A program made the translations under genes and the position numbers. A stretch of 64,000 nucleotides of DNA, taken from the NCBI RefSeq assembly GCF_019704135.1, contig NZ_AP024355.1, forward strand, positions 2,970,001-3,034,000. Direction: 5' to 3'. Positions within the stretch are counted from its first letter, which is position 1, and every line of letters starts with the position of its first letter. The notes beneath the pieces are model-generated. The model did not search any database. It had not been told where the DNA came from and saw only the letters and a program-made list of their open reading frames with translations. The DNA is from Desulfuromonas versatilis. GTDB taxonomy: Bacteria; Desulfobacterota; Desulfuromonadia; Desulfuromonadales; NIT-T3. Shown here piece after piece: positions 53,917 through 62,886 of the stretch.

Positions 53917-54053
53917 GACGCAATCCTCCCCCGGTCGAAAATTCTCCTTTCAGCCGCCTTTCACGGTCCATTATACCCAAGGGCCCGCCTTGCCGGGTAT
54001 CCTTCTTGAATTGGTTCGGCGCTGTCCGCCCGAGGGCTCGACGGACCGCAGTC

Positions 54054-54581
54054 CTATTTTTTCCGCCGATAGGTTGCCGACATGATCTCTTGCCAGTTGT
54101 CGTCGGCACCCAGCATGTACGAAGTCAGCACCCGCTGGTCATCGCTGCGAAACTCGATCACATCCCTGAAACTCGACATCCTGCCTTCCATGTCGGGCCC
54201 TTGGGCGTTGAGGGTCAGTACCCCTTCGGCTGCGTCGAGTTCGCCGTCGTACACCCAGAGATGGGGCATCATCGACCCGATCCAGGTGCCTACGAACCGC
54301 CTGGTCGCCAGGGAGTAGCCCAGGGTCATCAGGGTGGTCGCGGTTCCGCCGCAGCCCATCTCACCCTCCCCCTCGGCCAGCACCCAAAAATCGCCCAGCG
54401 GGCGCACGCGCTCGGTCCCGTAAAAGGTTTCGGGAGGTTTGTCCGGCCCCATCATCGCCGAGACCTGGTAATCCCATTCGCCTAAAAATTTTGCCAGCCA
54501 CCGGTGCTGTTTTTGGGGTTGAGCCATCAACCCCGAGCCTTCGGGCATGCCGGCCCGTTCCGTGCCCTGCTTGTTTTCCAT
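54054..54581 (-). CDS. DUF1579 domain protein
   Basis: 175 residues. The family pattern is complete: HRWLAKFLGEWDYQVSAMMG, then GTERVRPLGDFWVLAEGEGEM, TLGYSLATRRFVGTWIGSMM and a final SYMLGADDNWQEIMSATY. The fold is a lipocalin-like barrel; function unknown. GGAG is 8 nt upstream of the ATG at 54581; a TTG seven codons earlier overlaps no ribosome site. Confidence 0.85.
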   Translation of the reverse strand: MENKQGTERAGMPEGSGLMAQPQKQHRWLAKFLGEWDYQVSAMMGPDKPPETFYGTERVRPLGDFWVLAEGEGEMGCGGTATTLMTLGYSLATRRFVGTWIGSMMPHLWVYDGELDAAEGVLTLNAQGPDMEGRMSSFRDVIEFRSDDQRVLTSYMLGADDNWQEIMSATYRRKK

Positions 54582-54909
54582 GATAGCGTCTCCGTGTTCC
54601 AATTAACCCTGAAGGGATTCGGCCTTGAAGCCACCGTCCCCCTATTCCCCTTAGCTTGATTGTACCTCCTCTTCAAGTATCGGTCGGTGCGGCACGTCAA
54701 GAGGGGAAAATGATTCTGTGCAGCACGAGTGGAACGCTATCAGGCTACGTGACTGGTTCTTTCGTGCTATTTTCCAGGCTGATTTATTTTGAGTAGTTAT
54801 TTTTGGAAACCCGGCAGATTCAAATCGCAAGTACACCACTCCGGGCTCGTCCTTTGTAACCCTGCCTGGTCAGAAATTGGATTGGCCTGGTTCTCTGCAA
54901 CTCCAAGGG
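54582..54909. other. Intergenic region, AT-rich, nothing recognised
   Basis: The stretch between DUF1579 and the PIN toxin gene is clearly richer in A+T than the flanks. No reading frame has a ribosome site or family resemblance, and no convincing hairpin with U-tract follows the toxin stop. Confidence 0.5.
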
Positions 54910-55317
54910 TCAGTCTGCCAAATACCTGTCCACGAACGGCCTCGGCTTGAGTATTTCAATCTCCCGGTAACCATCGACATCGAGGAGGTGTTTGTCACCG
55001 CTGACAATCAACCTGCTGCCGCTGGACAAGGCACAGGCAATGAACTTATCATCGTCCGGGTCTGCGCTTACCGATTCCGGGAGTGGCTGAGCCTGGAACA
55101 TTTCGGCTTCTACGACCACCAGGTCCAGCAATCCGGTTAAATCCACCGCCGGGAACTTTTCATGCAATACTGCTGCTACCCTCTGGTATTCCTCAAAAAT
55201 CTCGGGCGTCAGCACCAGCTGAACCCTGCCATCTCTCCAGCCTTGAAGAATCCGGTTTGGAGGCCCGGAAAAGAAAATCCCCGAAATGAATACGTTGGTA
55301 TCCAGGACGATTCTCAC
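54910..55317 (-). CDS. PIN-domain toxin (putative toxin-antitoxin RNase)
   Basis: 135 residues. Acidic active-site residues are visible: VLDTNVFISG (Asp5), an E in VLTPEIFEEYQRV, and SADPDDDKFIACAL with the Asp cluster, then SGDKHLL. This is the 'putative toxin-antitoxin system toxin component, PIN family', which cleaves RNA with Mg2+. The ATG at 55317 overlaps the antitoxin stop (ATGA). Confidence 0.88.
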   Translation of the reverse strand: MRIVLDTNVFISGIFFSGPPNRILQGWRDGRVQLVLTPEIFEEYQRVAAVLHEKFPAVDLTGLLDLVVVEAEMFQAQPLPESVSADPDDDKFIACALSSGSRLIVSGDKHLLDVDGYREIEILKPRPFVDRYLAD

Positions 55318-55577
55318 TTGCGCCCTCGCGCCTTGGCGATTGCCTCCTGGATATCGGCTTGTTTGAGCCCGGCAGTTTTGGCTTCCCGCCTGGCCTTTGC
55401 GATGAGGTCGTCAAACTCCTGTAGCGGGGGCGGTGAGATCGCCTTCAGGATGACAACGTCATTCTCCGCCACCACGACAAACTGGGCCCCGGCTTTAAGA
55501 TTGAGCCGCTTGCGTACCTCTTCGGGGATTACGACTTGCCCCTTGGACGACATTCTGGTTGTTGCTACTGTTCCCAC
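55314..55577 (-). CDS. AbrB-family antitoxin
   Basis: 87 residues. The swapped-hairpin DNA-binding domain reads TTRMSSKGQVVIPEEVRKRL, LKAGAQFVVVAENDVVILKA. The C-terminal helices (LIAKARREAKTAGLKQADIQ) would block the PIN toxin. The start is GTG 55577 with GGAGG 5 nt upstream; it is preceded by a good promoter overlapping a CTTAC/GTAAG inverted repeat, a likely autoregulatory site. The gene overlaps the toxin gene by 4 bp. Confidence 0.88.
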   Translation of the reverse strand: MGTVATTRMSSKGQVVIPEEVRKRLNLKAGAQFVVVAENDVVILKAISPPPLQEFDDLIAKARREAKTAGLKQADIQEAIAKARGRK

Positions 55578-55596
55578 GGCATCCTCCTTGATGTTC

Positions 55597-55636
55597 TTAC
55601 CAGTAAGATTATAACGGTGACCAGGAGCAGGGGCAA
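55597..55636 (-). promoter_or_regulatory. Promoter and operator of AbrB/PIN operon
   Basis: On the minus strand TTGCCC (55636-55631) and TATAAT (55613-55608) are 17 bp apart. CTTAC-CA-GTAAG (55597-55608) is an inverted repeat touching the -10, a natural site for AbrB autorepression. Confidence 0.65.
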
Positions 55637-56019
55637 GGCCCATCCGCCTCACGCAGACAAAAGGAGGATGCCCTGGCATACACTGCGTCCCAACCCACCA
55701 CCAGCTAACCGGCTCCCCCCGGGCGGGACTGGCGGTCAGGCGTGGTCGTCCTCCTCCCCGGAGGCCCGCAGAAACTGGCCCAGGGGTTTGACAGGCCGGG
55801 ATCCACGGTTAAAGGTTTCCCATGACCGCGGCGACCGGGAGCAGTTCGGCAGGAACAAGCGTTTCAGGAGAGGCTTATGAAGAGAGAGCTGGGAAGGGTG
55901 CTGGCCGGCGCGCTGCCGCTTGGGCCGGCAGGCCCTGGTCGCCGAACGCGAGAGATGCCTGGCCAGGCCAACACCCCGCCCCGCTGGGAACGGGGGGCGT
56001 TGGCCTTAAGCCGGCAGCC
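55637..56019. other. Intergenic region with possible short reading frame
   Basis: TTGACA occurs at 55788-55793 without a proper -10. AGGAGAGGCTT precedes an ATG at 55877 that opens a 65-codon frame of unusual Pro/Arg composition overlapping the next gene; it is not accepted as a gene. A large hairpin (55966-56005; GGCCAAC stem) lies behind the stop of the phosphatidyltransferase gene and may end its transcript. Confidence 0.4.
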
Positions 56020-57339
56020 TCAGGTCTTGGGGGAAGGTTTCCTGAACAGCCGCCACAGGGGCGAGGCCAGGTAGCTCAGGGCCGCCACATAGCTCAGCAG
56101 CAACGGAGCCAGGTACTCGTCGCGCCGCACCCCCTGGGCGAGCAGGAACAGGAACGCCCCCAGCACCAGCACCAGCACGATCTTGGGGATCTTGGGCAGG
56201 ATGGTGCGGCCGAAATGGGCGTAGGGGACGCGGGAGATCATCAGCAGGGCGGTGGCCACCACGATCACCCCGTTGACCGCCTGACTGGGGACCAGCACGC
56301 AGGTGGTCCCCGCCACCAGCGCCCCGGCCGGCGAGGGCAGACCAGAGAAGGTGGCGACCCCGCCGAGGATCCCCTGCTTGCGCTTCTCGACCACGAAGCG
56401 GATCAGGCGGTAGACCACCGCCCCCAGGTAGAGGCCGCCGATCAGCACCCCCACCCACAGCTGGGTGAAGCAGGTGGCGACGATCAGCCCCACGGTCAGG
56501 CCGAAGCTGGTGCCGTCGGCCACGTCGTCGAAAATCTCCCCCTTGGGGGTCGAGCCCCAGCGCTCGGCGGCCCGGCCGTCGAACAGGTCGAGAAACTGGC
56601 CGAGGAACACCAGGCCCAGGGCATAGACCGGCGGGCCGCCGGCCAGCACCACCCAGCAGCCGCCCAGGCCGCACACCAGGTTCATGATGCTCAGGATATT
56701 GGCGTACCAATAGTTGGGGATCAGCTTGAAGGCCAGCGAGCAGAACGCCAGGGCGGCGCAAATCCCCAGCAGCGGCTGGATGGTGCGGGCCAACAGGGGG
56801 AGCGGCCCGTAGATCCATTCGAGCCCCACCACGATCAGCAGCACCACCACCAGGAAGGTCTTGGCCTTGCCGAACAGGTTGGCCGCCTTGACCTTGATGA
56901 AGTTGCGGGAGAACTGGCCGACGATGTCGAAGCTCAGAAACAGCCCGACCAGCAGCGGATCGAGCCAGCCCAGCCAGGCCAGGTAGATCAGCATGGGCGA
57001 GTACATGAGCTTGTCGGAGAGCGGGTCGATGGTCTCGCCCTCTTCGGTGTGCAGGTCGCACTTGCGGGCGATCTCCCCGTCGGTGATGTCGGTGATCATC
57101 CAGAAGGTGAAAAACAGAAAGCAGAGCCGGGGGAACCCCAGGTGCAGCAGGATCACCGAAATCACCCCCATGGGATAGCGGGCGCGGCTGATGGAGTTGG
57201 GGTGGAGCCAGCCGTGGCGGCGCACCCAGGCGATCTGGGCGGGGGTGCGCAGAAAGCGGGCGACGGCGAACCGCTCGAGGCCGAGCATGAGCAGCACGGG
57301 GATGGCGATCTCGATCAGAATGGCACTGTTGGTTGTCAT
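56020..57339 (-). CDS. Double-domain CDP-alcohol phosphatidyltransferase
   Basis: 439 residues, twice the normal length. Two complete CDP-alcohol phosphotransferase motifs, D-xx-DG-xx-A...G-xxx-D-xxx-D, are present: DITDGEIARK...GETIDPLSD near residue 83-108, and DLFDGRAAER...GEIFDDVAD near 250-276. About ten to twelve membrane helices surround them. Each motif alone defines an enzyme such as PgsA or PssA, which swaps CMP on CDP-diacylglycerol for glycerol-3-phosphate, serine or another alcohol. The second half resembles PssA in order. Whether both sites work, and on which alcohols, is unknown. Confidence 0.85.
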   Translation of the reverse strand: MTTNSAILIEIAIPVLLMLGLERFAVARFLRTPAQIAWVRRHGWLHPNSISRARYPMGVISVILLHLGFPRLCFLFFTFWMITDITDGEIARKCDLHTEEGETIDPLSDKLMYSPMLIYLAWLGWLDPLLVGLFLSFDIVGQFSRNFIKVKAANLFGKAKTFLVVVLLIVVGLEWIYGPLPLLARTIQPLLGICAALAFCSLAFKLIPNYWYANILSIMNLVCGLGGCWVVLAGGPPVYALGLVFLGQFLDLFDGRAAERWGSTPKGEIFDDVADGTSFGLTVGLIVATCFTQLWVGVLIGGLYLGAVVYRLIRFVVEKRKQGILGGVATFSGLPSPAGALVAGTTCVLVPSQAVNGVIVVATALLMISRVPYAHFGRTILPKIPKIVLVLVLGAFLFLLAQGVRRDEYLAPLLLSYVAALSYLASPLWRLFRKPSPKT

Positions 57340-57499
57340 ATCACCCTGGAAAAATTGAGGGAATCAAGGGGGCGGCAACCCGCCCCGTCCAAATTCTTCC
57401 ATTATGCCATCCTGCCGGCGGTATTCAAAGGCGAAATTGGTTTTGCGCGAAACGGCGTCTCGGAAGGAGCCCGGCCCGCGCAATTCATGAGGGGGCAGA

Positions 57500-58849
57500 T
57501 CAGTCGACCCCGTACTCCTTGAGCTTGCGGCGCAGGGTCAGGCGGTTGATCCCGAGCTGGTCGGCGGTCTGGGTCTTGTTCCCCTGGTTCTGCCGGTAGA
57601 CCCGCAGAATATGCTCGCGCTCGACCTCGGCCAGCGTCCCCCCGCCGGCGCCAGTCGCCTCCCCCGCCGGGGACGGCGCGAGCGAAAGGGGCAGGTCCGC
57701 GGCCTCGATCACGCCCCCCGGGTGCAGCAGCAGGGTGCGTTCGATGATGTTGCGCAGCTCCCGGACGTTGCCCGGCCAGGGCTGGGCCAGCAGGCTCTGC
57801 CTGGCGCTCTCGCCCAGCCGGCAGTCCTTGCCCGGGGCGCGGGCGAGAAACTCCTTGAGAAACAGCTCGGCAAGCGGCGGGATATCCTCCGGCCGCTCGC
57901 GCAGCGGCGGAACGACCAGGGGGAACACGTTGAGCCGGTAGAAGAGGTCTTCCCGGAAACTCCCCTCGCGCACCCGCTCGGCCAGGTTGCGGTTGGTGGC
58001 GGCGACGATGCGCACGTCGACCTGGACCGGGCGCCGGCCGCCGAGCCGGGTGACCCGGCGGTCTTCGAGCACCCGCAGCAGCTTGGCCTGCAGGGTCAGC
58101 GCCATCTCCCCCACCTCGTCGAGAAACAGGGTGCCCCGGTGGGCCAGCTCGAAGAGCCCCTTGCGGCTGGTTTTGGCGTCGGTGAAGGCGCCCTTTTCGT
58201 GGCCGAACAGCTCGCTCTCCAGCAGGTTGGCGGGGATCGCCGCGCAGTTGACCTTGAGCAGCGGTCCGTCGCTGCGCTCGCTCAGGTAGTGGATGGCCTC
58301 GGCCACCAGCTCCTTGCCCACGCCGCTCTCGCCCAAAACCAGGGCGGTGGTCCCCTTGGAGCCCGCCACCAGGGTGATTTCCCGCTTGATGCGCTCCAGC
58401 GCGGCCGAGGCCCCCACCAGCCGGTCGAGGGAGCCGCGCAGGCGATGCTGCTGCCCCTGGCGAAAGGAGCCGACCTGTTCGCGCAGCGCCTGCTCCTCCA
58501 GGGCACGGGCGGCGACCAGCTGCAGCTCCTCGAGGTCGAAGGGCTTGTTGATGTAGTCGAAAGCCCCAAGCTTCAGCGCCCGCACCGCCGTCTGCACCTC
58601 GGGGAAGGCCGTCAGGACCACCACCTGCGGCCCCTCGCTCCCCTGGATCTCGCGGAGCAGTTCCAACCCCGAGCCGTCGGGCAGCTTGAGATCGAGAATC
58701 ACCAGGTCGAAGGCCTGGCGGGAGAGATGGGCGCGGGCCTGCTGGAGACTGGCTACCCCCTGCACCTCGAGCCCTTCCTCCGCGAAAAACTCCACCAGGC
58801 TCTCGCGCACCAACTCCTCGTCCTCGACGATCAGGATTCTTCCCCGCAT
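57500..58849 (-). CDS. NtrC-family sigma-54-dependent response regulator
   Basis: 449 residues: receiver (ILIVEDEEL, phospho-Asp in VILDLKLPDG, Lys in INKPFD), AAA+ domain (GESGVGKELVAEAIH Walker A, GTLFLDEVGEM Walker B, arginine finger region REDLFYRLNVFPL) and a Fis-type HTH (NKTQTADQLGINRLTLRRKL). The sigma-54 contact loop reads GAFTDA instead of GAFTGA. It activates RpoN promoters on phosphorylation. It overlaps the 3' end of its kinase gene by 19 bp. Candidate targets in the window are the -24/-12 sites at 1508, 8599 and 62833 (inference). Confidence 0.94.
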   Translation of the reverse strand: MRGRILIVEDEELVRESLVEFFAEEGLEVQGVASLQQARAHLSRQAFDLVILDLKLPDGSGLELLREIQGSEGPQVVVLTAFPEVQTAVRALKLGAFDYINKPFDLEELQLVAARALEEQALREQVGSFRQGQQHRLRGSLDRLVGASAALERIKREITLVAGSKGTTALVLGESGVGKELVAEAIHYLSERSDGPLLKVNCAAIPANLLESELFGHEKGAFTDAKTSRKGLFELAHRGTLFLDEVGEMALTLQAKLLRVLEDRRVTRLGGRRPVQVDVRIVAATNRNLAERVREGSFREDLFYRLNVFPLVVPPLRERPEDIPPLAELFLKEFLARAPGKDCRLGESARQSLLAQPWPGNVRELRNIIERTLLLHPGGVIEAADLPLSLAPSPAGEATGAGGGTLAEVEREHILRVYRQNQGNKTQTADQLGINRLTLRRKLKEYGVD

Positions 58850-60828
58850 TCCGCCCTCCTTTCCGGCAGCAGCACCTGGGCGACGGCGCCCCCTTGGGGA
58901 TGATTGGCCACCTCCACGGTTCCGCCGAGCTCCTCGACCAGCTTGCGCACTATGGCCAGGCCCAGCCCCGTCCCCTCGGGCTTGGTGGTAAACAGCGGCT
59001 CGAAGATCCTGTCCCGGTCCGTAGCGCTGAACCCCGGGCCGTTGTCGCGCACCTCGACCCGCACCCGGCCACCGCCGCGGCGGGCTTTCACCTGCACCAT
59101 CCCCTTTTCCCCCACCGCCTGCAGCGCATTGAGCACCAGGTTCATGAACACCTGGTGCAGGTACTGCTCGCGGGAGCAGACCGGCAGGGGTTCGCGGGGC
59201 ATGTCGAGGGTCAGCTGCGCCCCGCGGCGGTCGGCCTCCTCCTTGAGGATGAACTCCACCTCGCGCAGCGCCCGGCAGACATCGACCTCGGCGCTTTGCT
59301 GCGCCTGGCGGGGGGCGACGTAGCCGGTGAGATGGCCGAGAAACGCCCCGAGCCGCTCCACCAGGGCCAGCATCTTCTCCAAGTCCGCGGCCAGGGGCGA
59401 GTCGGGTTCGGCCTTGCGCCGCAGCATCTGCAGACGGGTCTTCAGGCCCGCCAGGGGATTGCCGATCTCGTGGGCGACGGTGGCCGAGAGCATGCCCAGC
59501 GCCGCCAGGCGGTCGGCCAGGATCAGCTGTTTTTCGAGACTGGCCATGGCCTTGCGCGCCTGCTCGGCCTCGGCCTCGGTGCGGCGCAGCTCCTGCACCT
59601 TCTGGTCGACCTGCCGCTGCAGGTTGCGGTTCCAGTCGAGCAGGCGCTCGCGCGACTCGGCCAGAGAGGCGGCCATGGCGTTGAGCTCCGCGGAGAGCTG
59701 TCCCAGCTCGTCGCGGGAGCGCACCTCGGAGCGCCGCCGGTAATCGCCGCCCGCCACCCCTTCGGCGAAGCGCAGGAGCTGGCGGATCGGCAGGCTGAAG
59801 CTGCGCGCGGCGAGCATCGCCAGCAGCGCTGCCAGCAGCACCAGCGGCCCGGCGACCAGCAGCGAGGTCTCGCGGATCCGCCGCAGGTCCGCAGCCAGCA
59901 CTTCGTTGGGGTACACCTTGGCAAGCTGCCAGAGGCGGTCCGGCGCCGCCTGAACCGGGGCCGAGGCCAGCAGCCAGTCGCCCGAGCGGATCACCGCGCC
60001 GCCTGCCGCGGCCTCGTCACGCAGCGCCAGCCCCCGCCCCCAGAGCTGCAACTCTTCCACCGACCCGGCCCGGAAGCGGCGGGCGCCGCCAGCCTGCTCC
60101 ATCTCGACGAAGCGGTTATCCTCGTTGAACAACACCACGCGGATCCCCGGCGAAGGGCGCAGCGTCTCCAGGGCATCGAGCAGCTCTTCGCCGAACACGT
60201 TGATCACCACCACCCCGCGCAGCTCCCCGCCGGGGCCGGCCACCGGCGCGGCGACCCGCACCACCAGGCGGCGGGGCTCCTCGATGACGCCGAACTCCTC
60301 GTTGAAATCCAGCCGCGAGAGGTAGGCCTGCCCCGGCGCCAGGGCCATCGCCTCGCGGAAATAGTAGCGATCGCCCTTGTACTGAAGCTGCTCCTTGGGG
60401 ACCAGGACCAGCTCCCCGGCCTGGTTGTTGACCCGCAGGTTCTCCATGCCGTCGGCGGCGATGAAGCGCACCTGGTAGTAGGCCCGTTCGGCCCGGACGA
60501 TCTGCAGGAACTCCTCCTCCACGGTGCGCCACTGGGCCTCGGTCATCCTCGGCTCCAGGCGCCGCTGCAGAAACCTGGCCAGGGAGAGCACCTCGCGGCG
60601 CACTCCGCCGAGGTGCGTCTCCAGGGCCGCGGCGGCGGCTTCCACCCCCACCCGCAGCTCCGCCGCCACCCGTTCGCCCAGGGCCCGCTCGGCCTGGTAG
60701 AGAATCAGGCTGCCCAGCAGGGTCATCGGCCCCAGGGCCAGGCCGACAAAAGCCACCAGCATCTTGGCGCGGATCGAGAAGCGCCAGCGGGCGGCGGATT
60801 GTTTTTCAGTATTCGCAGCAGGTTGCAT
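58831..60828 (-). CDS. Sensor histidine kinase with periplasmic sensor domain
   Basis: 665 residues: TM1 (about 23-45), a periplasmic Cache-like sensor of ~270 residues, TM2 (LLVAGPLVLLAALLAMLAA), HAMP, a coiled coil, HisKA with ATVAHEIGNPLAGLK (phospho-His), and the ATPase boxes NLVLNALQAVG, VRDNGPGFS and EGTGLGLAIVRKL. Partner of the NtrC-type regulator encoded downstream. The ligand is unknown. No Shine-Dalgarno; TACAAT (60840-60835, minus strand) ends 6 nt before the ATG, so transcripts may be leaderless. A terminator separates it from the 12-haem cytochrome gene. Confidence 0.93.
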   Translation of the reverse strand: MQPAANTEKQSAARWRFSIRAKMLVAFVGLALGPMTLLGSLILYQAERALGERVAAELRVGVEAAAAALETHLGGVRREVLSLARFLQRRLEPRMTEAQWRTVEEEFLQIVRAERAYYQVRFIAADGMENLRVNNQAGELVLVPKEQLQYKGDRYYFREAMALAPGQAYLSRLDFNEEFGVIEEPRRLVVRVAAPVAGPGGELRGVVVINVFGEELLDALETLRPSPGIRVVLFNEDNRFVEMEQAGGARRFRAGSVEELQLWGRGLALRDEAAAGGAVIRSGDWLLASAPVQAAPDRLWQLAKVYPNEVLAADLRRIRETSLLVAGPLVLLAALLAMLAARSFSLPIRQLLRFAEGVAGGDYRRRSEVRSRDELGQLSAELNAMAASLAESRERLLDWNRNLQRQVDQKVQELRRTEAEAEQARKAMASLEKQLILADRLAALGMLSATVAHEIGNPLAGLKTRLQMLRRKAEPDSPLAADLEKMLALVERLGAFLGHLTGYVAPRQAQQSAEVDVCRALREVEFILKEEADRRGAQLTLDMPREPLPVCSREQYLHQVFMNLVLNALQAVGEKGMVQVKARRGGGRVRVEVRDNGPGFSATDRDRIFEPLFTTKPEGTGLGLAIVRKLVEELGGTVEVANHPQGGAVAQVLLPERRAECGEES

Positions 60829-60866
60829 CGATATATTGTAGCCCAGGATTAATTCACCGACAGGAG

Positions 60867-60895
60867 AAAAAAACGGGGGTGCCGAAGCACCCCCG
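60867..60895 (-). terminator. Terminator of 12-haem cytochrome gene
   Basis: On the minus strand a 9-bp stem (CGGGGGTGC, TTCG loop, 60895-60874) is followed by TTTTTTT. It lies 25 bp after the stop. Confidence 0.92.
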
Positions 60896-60919
60896 CAAAC
60901 CTTGCTGAATCAGGTTTTC

Positions 60920-62788
60920 TCAGAACAGCCCCTTGCCGGCCTTCTGCAGCAGCTTCTCGATCCCCTGCCGATGCAGTTCGTCGGTGGGCGCTGCCTCGAC
61001 GCCGGCCTTGCCCTTGGCTTTCTCCCAGATCTCGGGGTCGGCCCCGTGGCAGGCCACGCAGGTACCCGAGCGGCTGATGCGCTGCTGCTCCTCCTTGTTG
61101 AAGGGGCGCGCCCCTTCACGGGCGGTCTCCTGCAGCTGGTTGCCCTCTTCGTCGACGATCCGCTCGAGTTCGAAGTCGATGGGCAGGCCGTTCTTCTGGC
61201 TGTCGTAGAAGCCGCTGCCCAGGCCCAGGGCCTTGCTGCTCATGTGGCAGTCGGCGCAGCCGCGCCCCTTTTTGCTGATGGTGTGGGGCTGGATCGGGTT
61301 GGTGCCGATGCCGCTGGTGCCGTCCACGGTGGTGTAGACCTTGTTGTGCACCAGGCTCTTCTCGCCGTCCACCTGGGTGAAGACCACCTGGCAGCCGGGG
61401 ATGAAAGGGCTCACCTTGCCTTCGCTGTTGATCCCCAGGGTCGGGGTCTCCCAGCGCAGGTACGAGCGGGACTCGTCCCAGGCGAAGGCGCTGCTTTCGC
61501 GGTTGTTCTTGTGGCTGGCCATGCTCTGGTCCTTGGCCGGCTTGGCGTTGAGCCAGTCGCCGTTGGGCTTGCCGATATCCTGCTTGGCGTGGCAGCCGTA
61601 GCACTGGGGGGCCCAGCCGGCGTGGCAGGCGTAGCATTCGAGCTTCTCCAGGTGGCTGGCCACCGCGACGTGGGAGACGTACCCCTCGTCGCTGAGGGTG
61701 GCGTCGGCCAGCTGGGGCACCACGTGCTGCTTGCCGTCGAGCTTGGAGGTGAGCACGATCTTGCCGTCCTGCTCCTTGAGGTTGGGGTAGGGATTGCCCC
61801 AGGAGGTGGTCAGCTGCGAACGCCGGGTGCCGGTGCCGTGGCAGTCCTCGCACTCGATCTCCACCGCCTGCTCGCGCTTCTGGTAGATGTTGCCGTCGCC
61901 GTGCAGGTCCTGCTTGGTGTGGCAGTCGATGCAGGTCAGCCCCTTGTCGTAGTGGATGTCGGCCTGCAGGTGGTTGTAGTTCTTGCCGTGCAGCTGGCCC
62001 TGCTTGCCCCCCTTGTCGGTGTAGGGGGTGCCGTAGCCGTCGCTCTCCATGGTGCCGATGTAGCTCACCCCGGTGCGCCCGCCGCGGTTGTGGCAGTGCA
62101 GGCACTGGGTCTCGGGGATCTTGCTGGTGATGCGGTGGAAGCGGGGACGGTCCTTCTGGTCCTTGGCGATGGCCTTGTCGCCCCCCTCGTAGGTGCCGGC
62201 GTCGGAGTAGACCACGTGGCAGGCGGCGCAGCCGCTGGCCCGGTAGTCGCCGTCGCGCTGGTGGCCGTCGCTCCACAGGTGGCAGCGCAGGCACTGGTTG
62301 CGCAGGTAGTCGTCGGCCGGGGTGTTGTCGGGCCCTTCGGGCTTGGCCGGATCGTAGAACGGCAGAGCCTTGAGCTCTTTCACCGCGCCGGGGCGGCTCG
62401 GGTCGGCGTCGGCGACCGCCACGTTGGCGTAGATCCCCTCGCGCCCCTGGGCGCCCCAGGCATAGCGGGTGCCGCTGATCTTGCCGGCGCTGGTGGCGTG
62501 CAGCGATTTCATCGCCTTGTCGACCTCGTCGGCGTGGCAGGTGCCGCAGGTCTGGTCGACCACCCGCAGGTCCGCCGGGTTGGCGAACATCCCGGCGTGG
62601 GCGGCTTGCTGTTCGGTCGCGGCGCCATCGCCCTTGTGGCAGTCGGTACAGCTCAGCTCGGCCATCCCCGGCACCTCGGAGATCCGCTCGATCCCCTCGT
62701 GACAGCTCAGGCACTGTTCGGCGGCCAGGGCCATCCCCGGCAGCTGGACGCAGGCGATAATCGCCAGGGCCATCCATAGTCTCTTCAT
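60920..62788 (-). CDS. Dodecahaem c-type cytochrome
   Basis: 622 residues with a signal peptide (cleaved near ALAAE). Twelve CxxCH motifs are counted: CLSCH, CTDCH, CGTCH, CLRCH, CAACH, CLHCH, CIDCH, CEDCH, CYACH, CYGCH, CADCH and CVACH; extra His residues (for example LHATSAG, HGKNYNH) could serve as distal ligands. It should sit in the periplasm or outer membrane as an electron carrier; it could also be a multihaem reductase subunit. AAGGAGG precedes the ATG; a sigma-54-type promoter lies 45 bp upstream. Confidence 0.93.
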   Translation of the reverse strand: MKRLWMALAIIACVQLPGMALAAEQCLSCHEGIERISEVPGMAELSCTDCHKGDGAATEQQAAHAGMFANPADLRVVDQTCGTCHADEVDKAMKSLHATSAGKISGTRYAWGAQGREGIYANVAVADADPSRPGAVKELKALPFYDPAKPEGPDNTPADDYLRNQCLRCHLWSDGHQRDGDYRASGCAACHVVYSDAGTYEGGDKAIAKDQKDRPRFHRITSKIPETQCLHCHNRGGRTGVSYIGTMESDGYGTPYTDKGGKQGQLHGKNYNHLQADIHYDKGLTCIDCHTKQDLHGDGNIYQKREQAVEIECEDCHGTGTRRSQLTTSWGNPYPNLKEQDGKIVLTSKLDGKQHVVPQLADATLSDEGYVSHVAVASHLEKLECYACHAGWAPQCYGCHAKQDIGKPNGDWLNAKPAKDQSMASHKNNRESSAFAWDESRSYLRWETPTLGINSEGKVSPFIPGCQVVFTQVDGEKSLVHNKVYTTVDGTSGIGTNPIQPHTISKKGRGCADCHMSSKALGLGSGFYDSQKNGLPIDFELERIVDEEGNQLQETAREGARPFNKEEQQRISRSGTCVACHGADPEIWEKAKGKAGVEAAPTDELHRQGIEKLLQKAGKGLF

Positions 62789-62832
62789 CGGTCGCCTCCT
62801 TGTGGCAGGAAAAAATGGTTAGCTACTACTTA

Positions 62833-62850
62833 TAGCAGAAACCTTGCCAA
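62833..62850 (-). promoter_or_regulatory. Sigma-54 promoter of 12-haem cytochrome gene
   Basis: The minus strand reads TTGGCAAG, GTTT, CTGCTA: GG and GC are ten bases apart, with one mismatch in each half of the TGGCACG-N4-TTGCW consensus. The start site would be near 62823, 35 nt before the ATG at 62788. Confidence 0.6.
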
Positions 62851-62886
62851 TTTCTTTACCGTTTATTTTCAGCTACTTACAAAGAG

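Noticed and set aside
55877-56074. 65-codon frame with good ribosome site AGGAGAGG
   Set aside because: Its composition is Pro/Arg/Gly-rich without pattern and it overlaps the end of the phosphatidyltransferase gene; possibly a remnant, but not supported as a gene.
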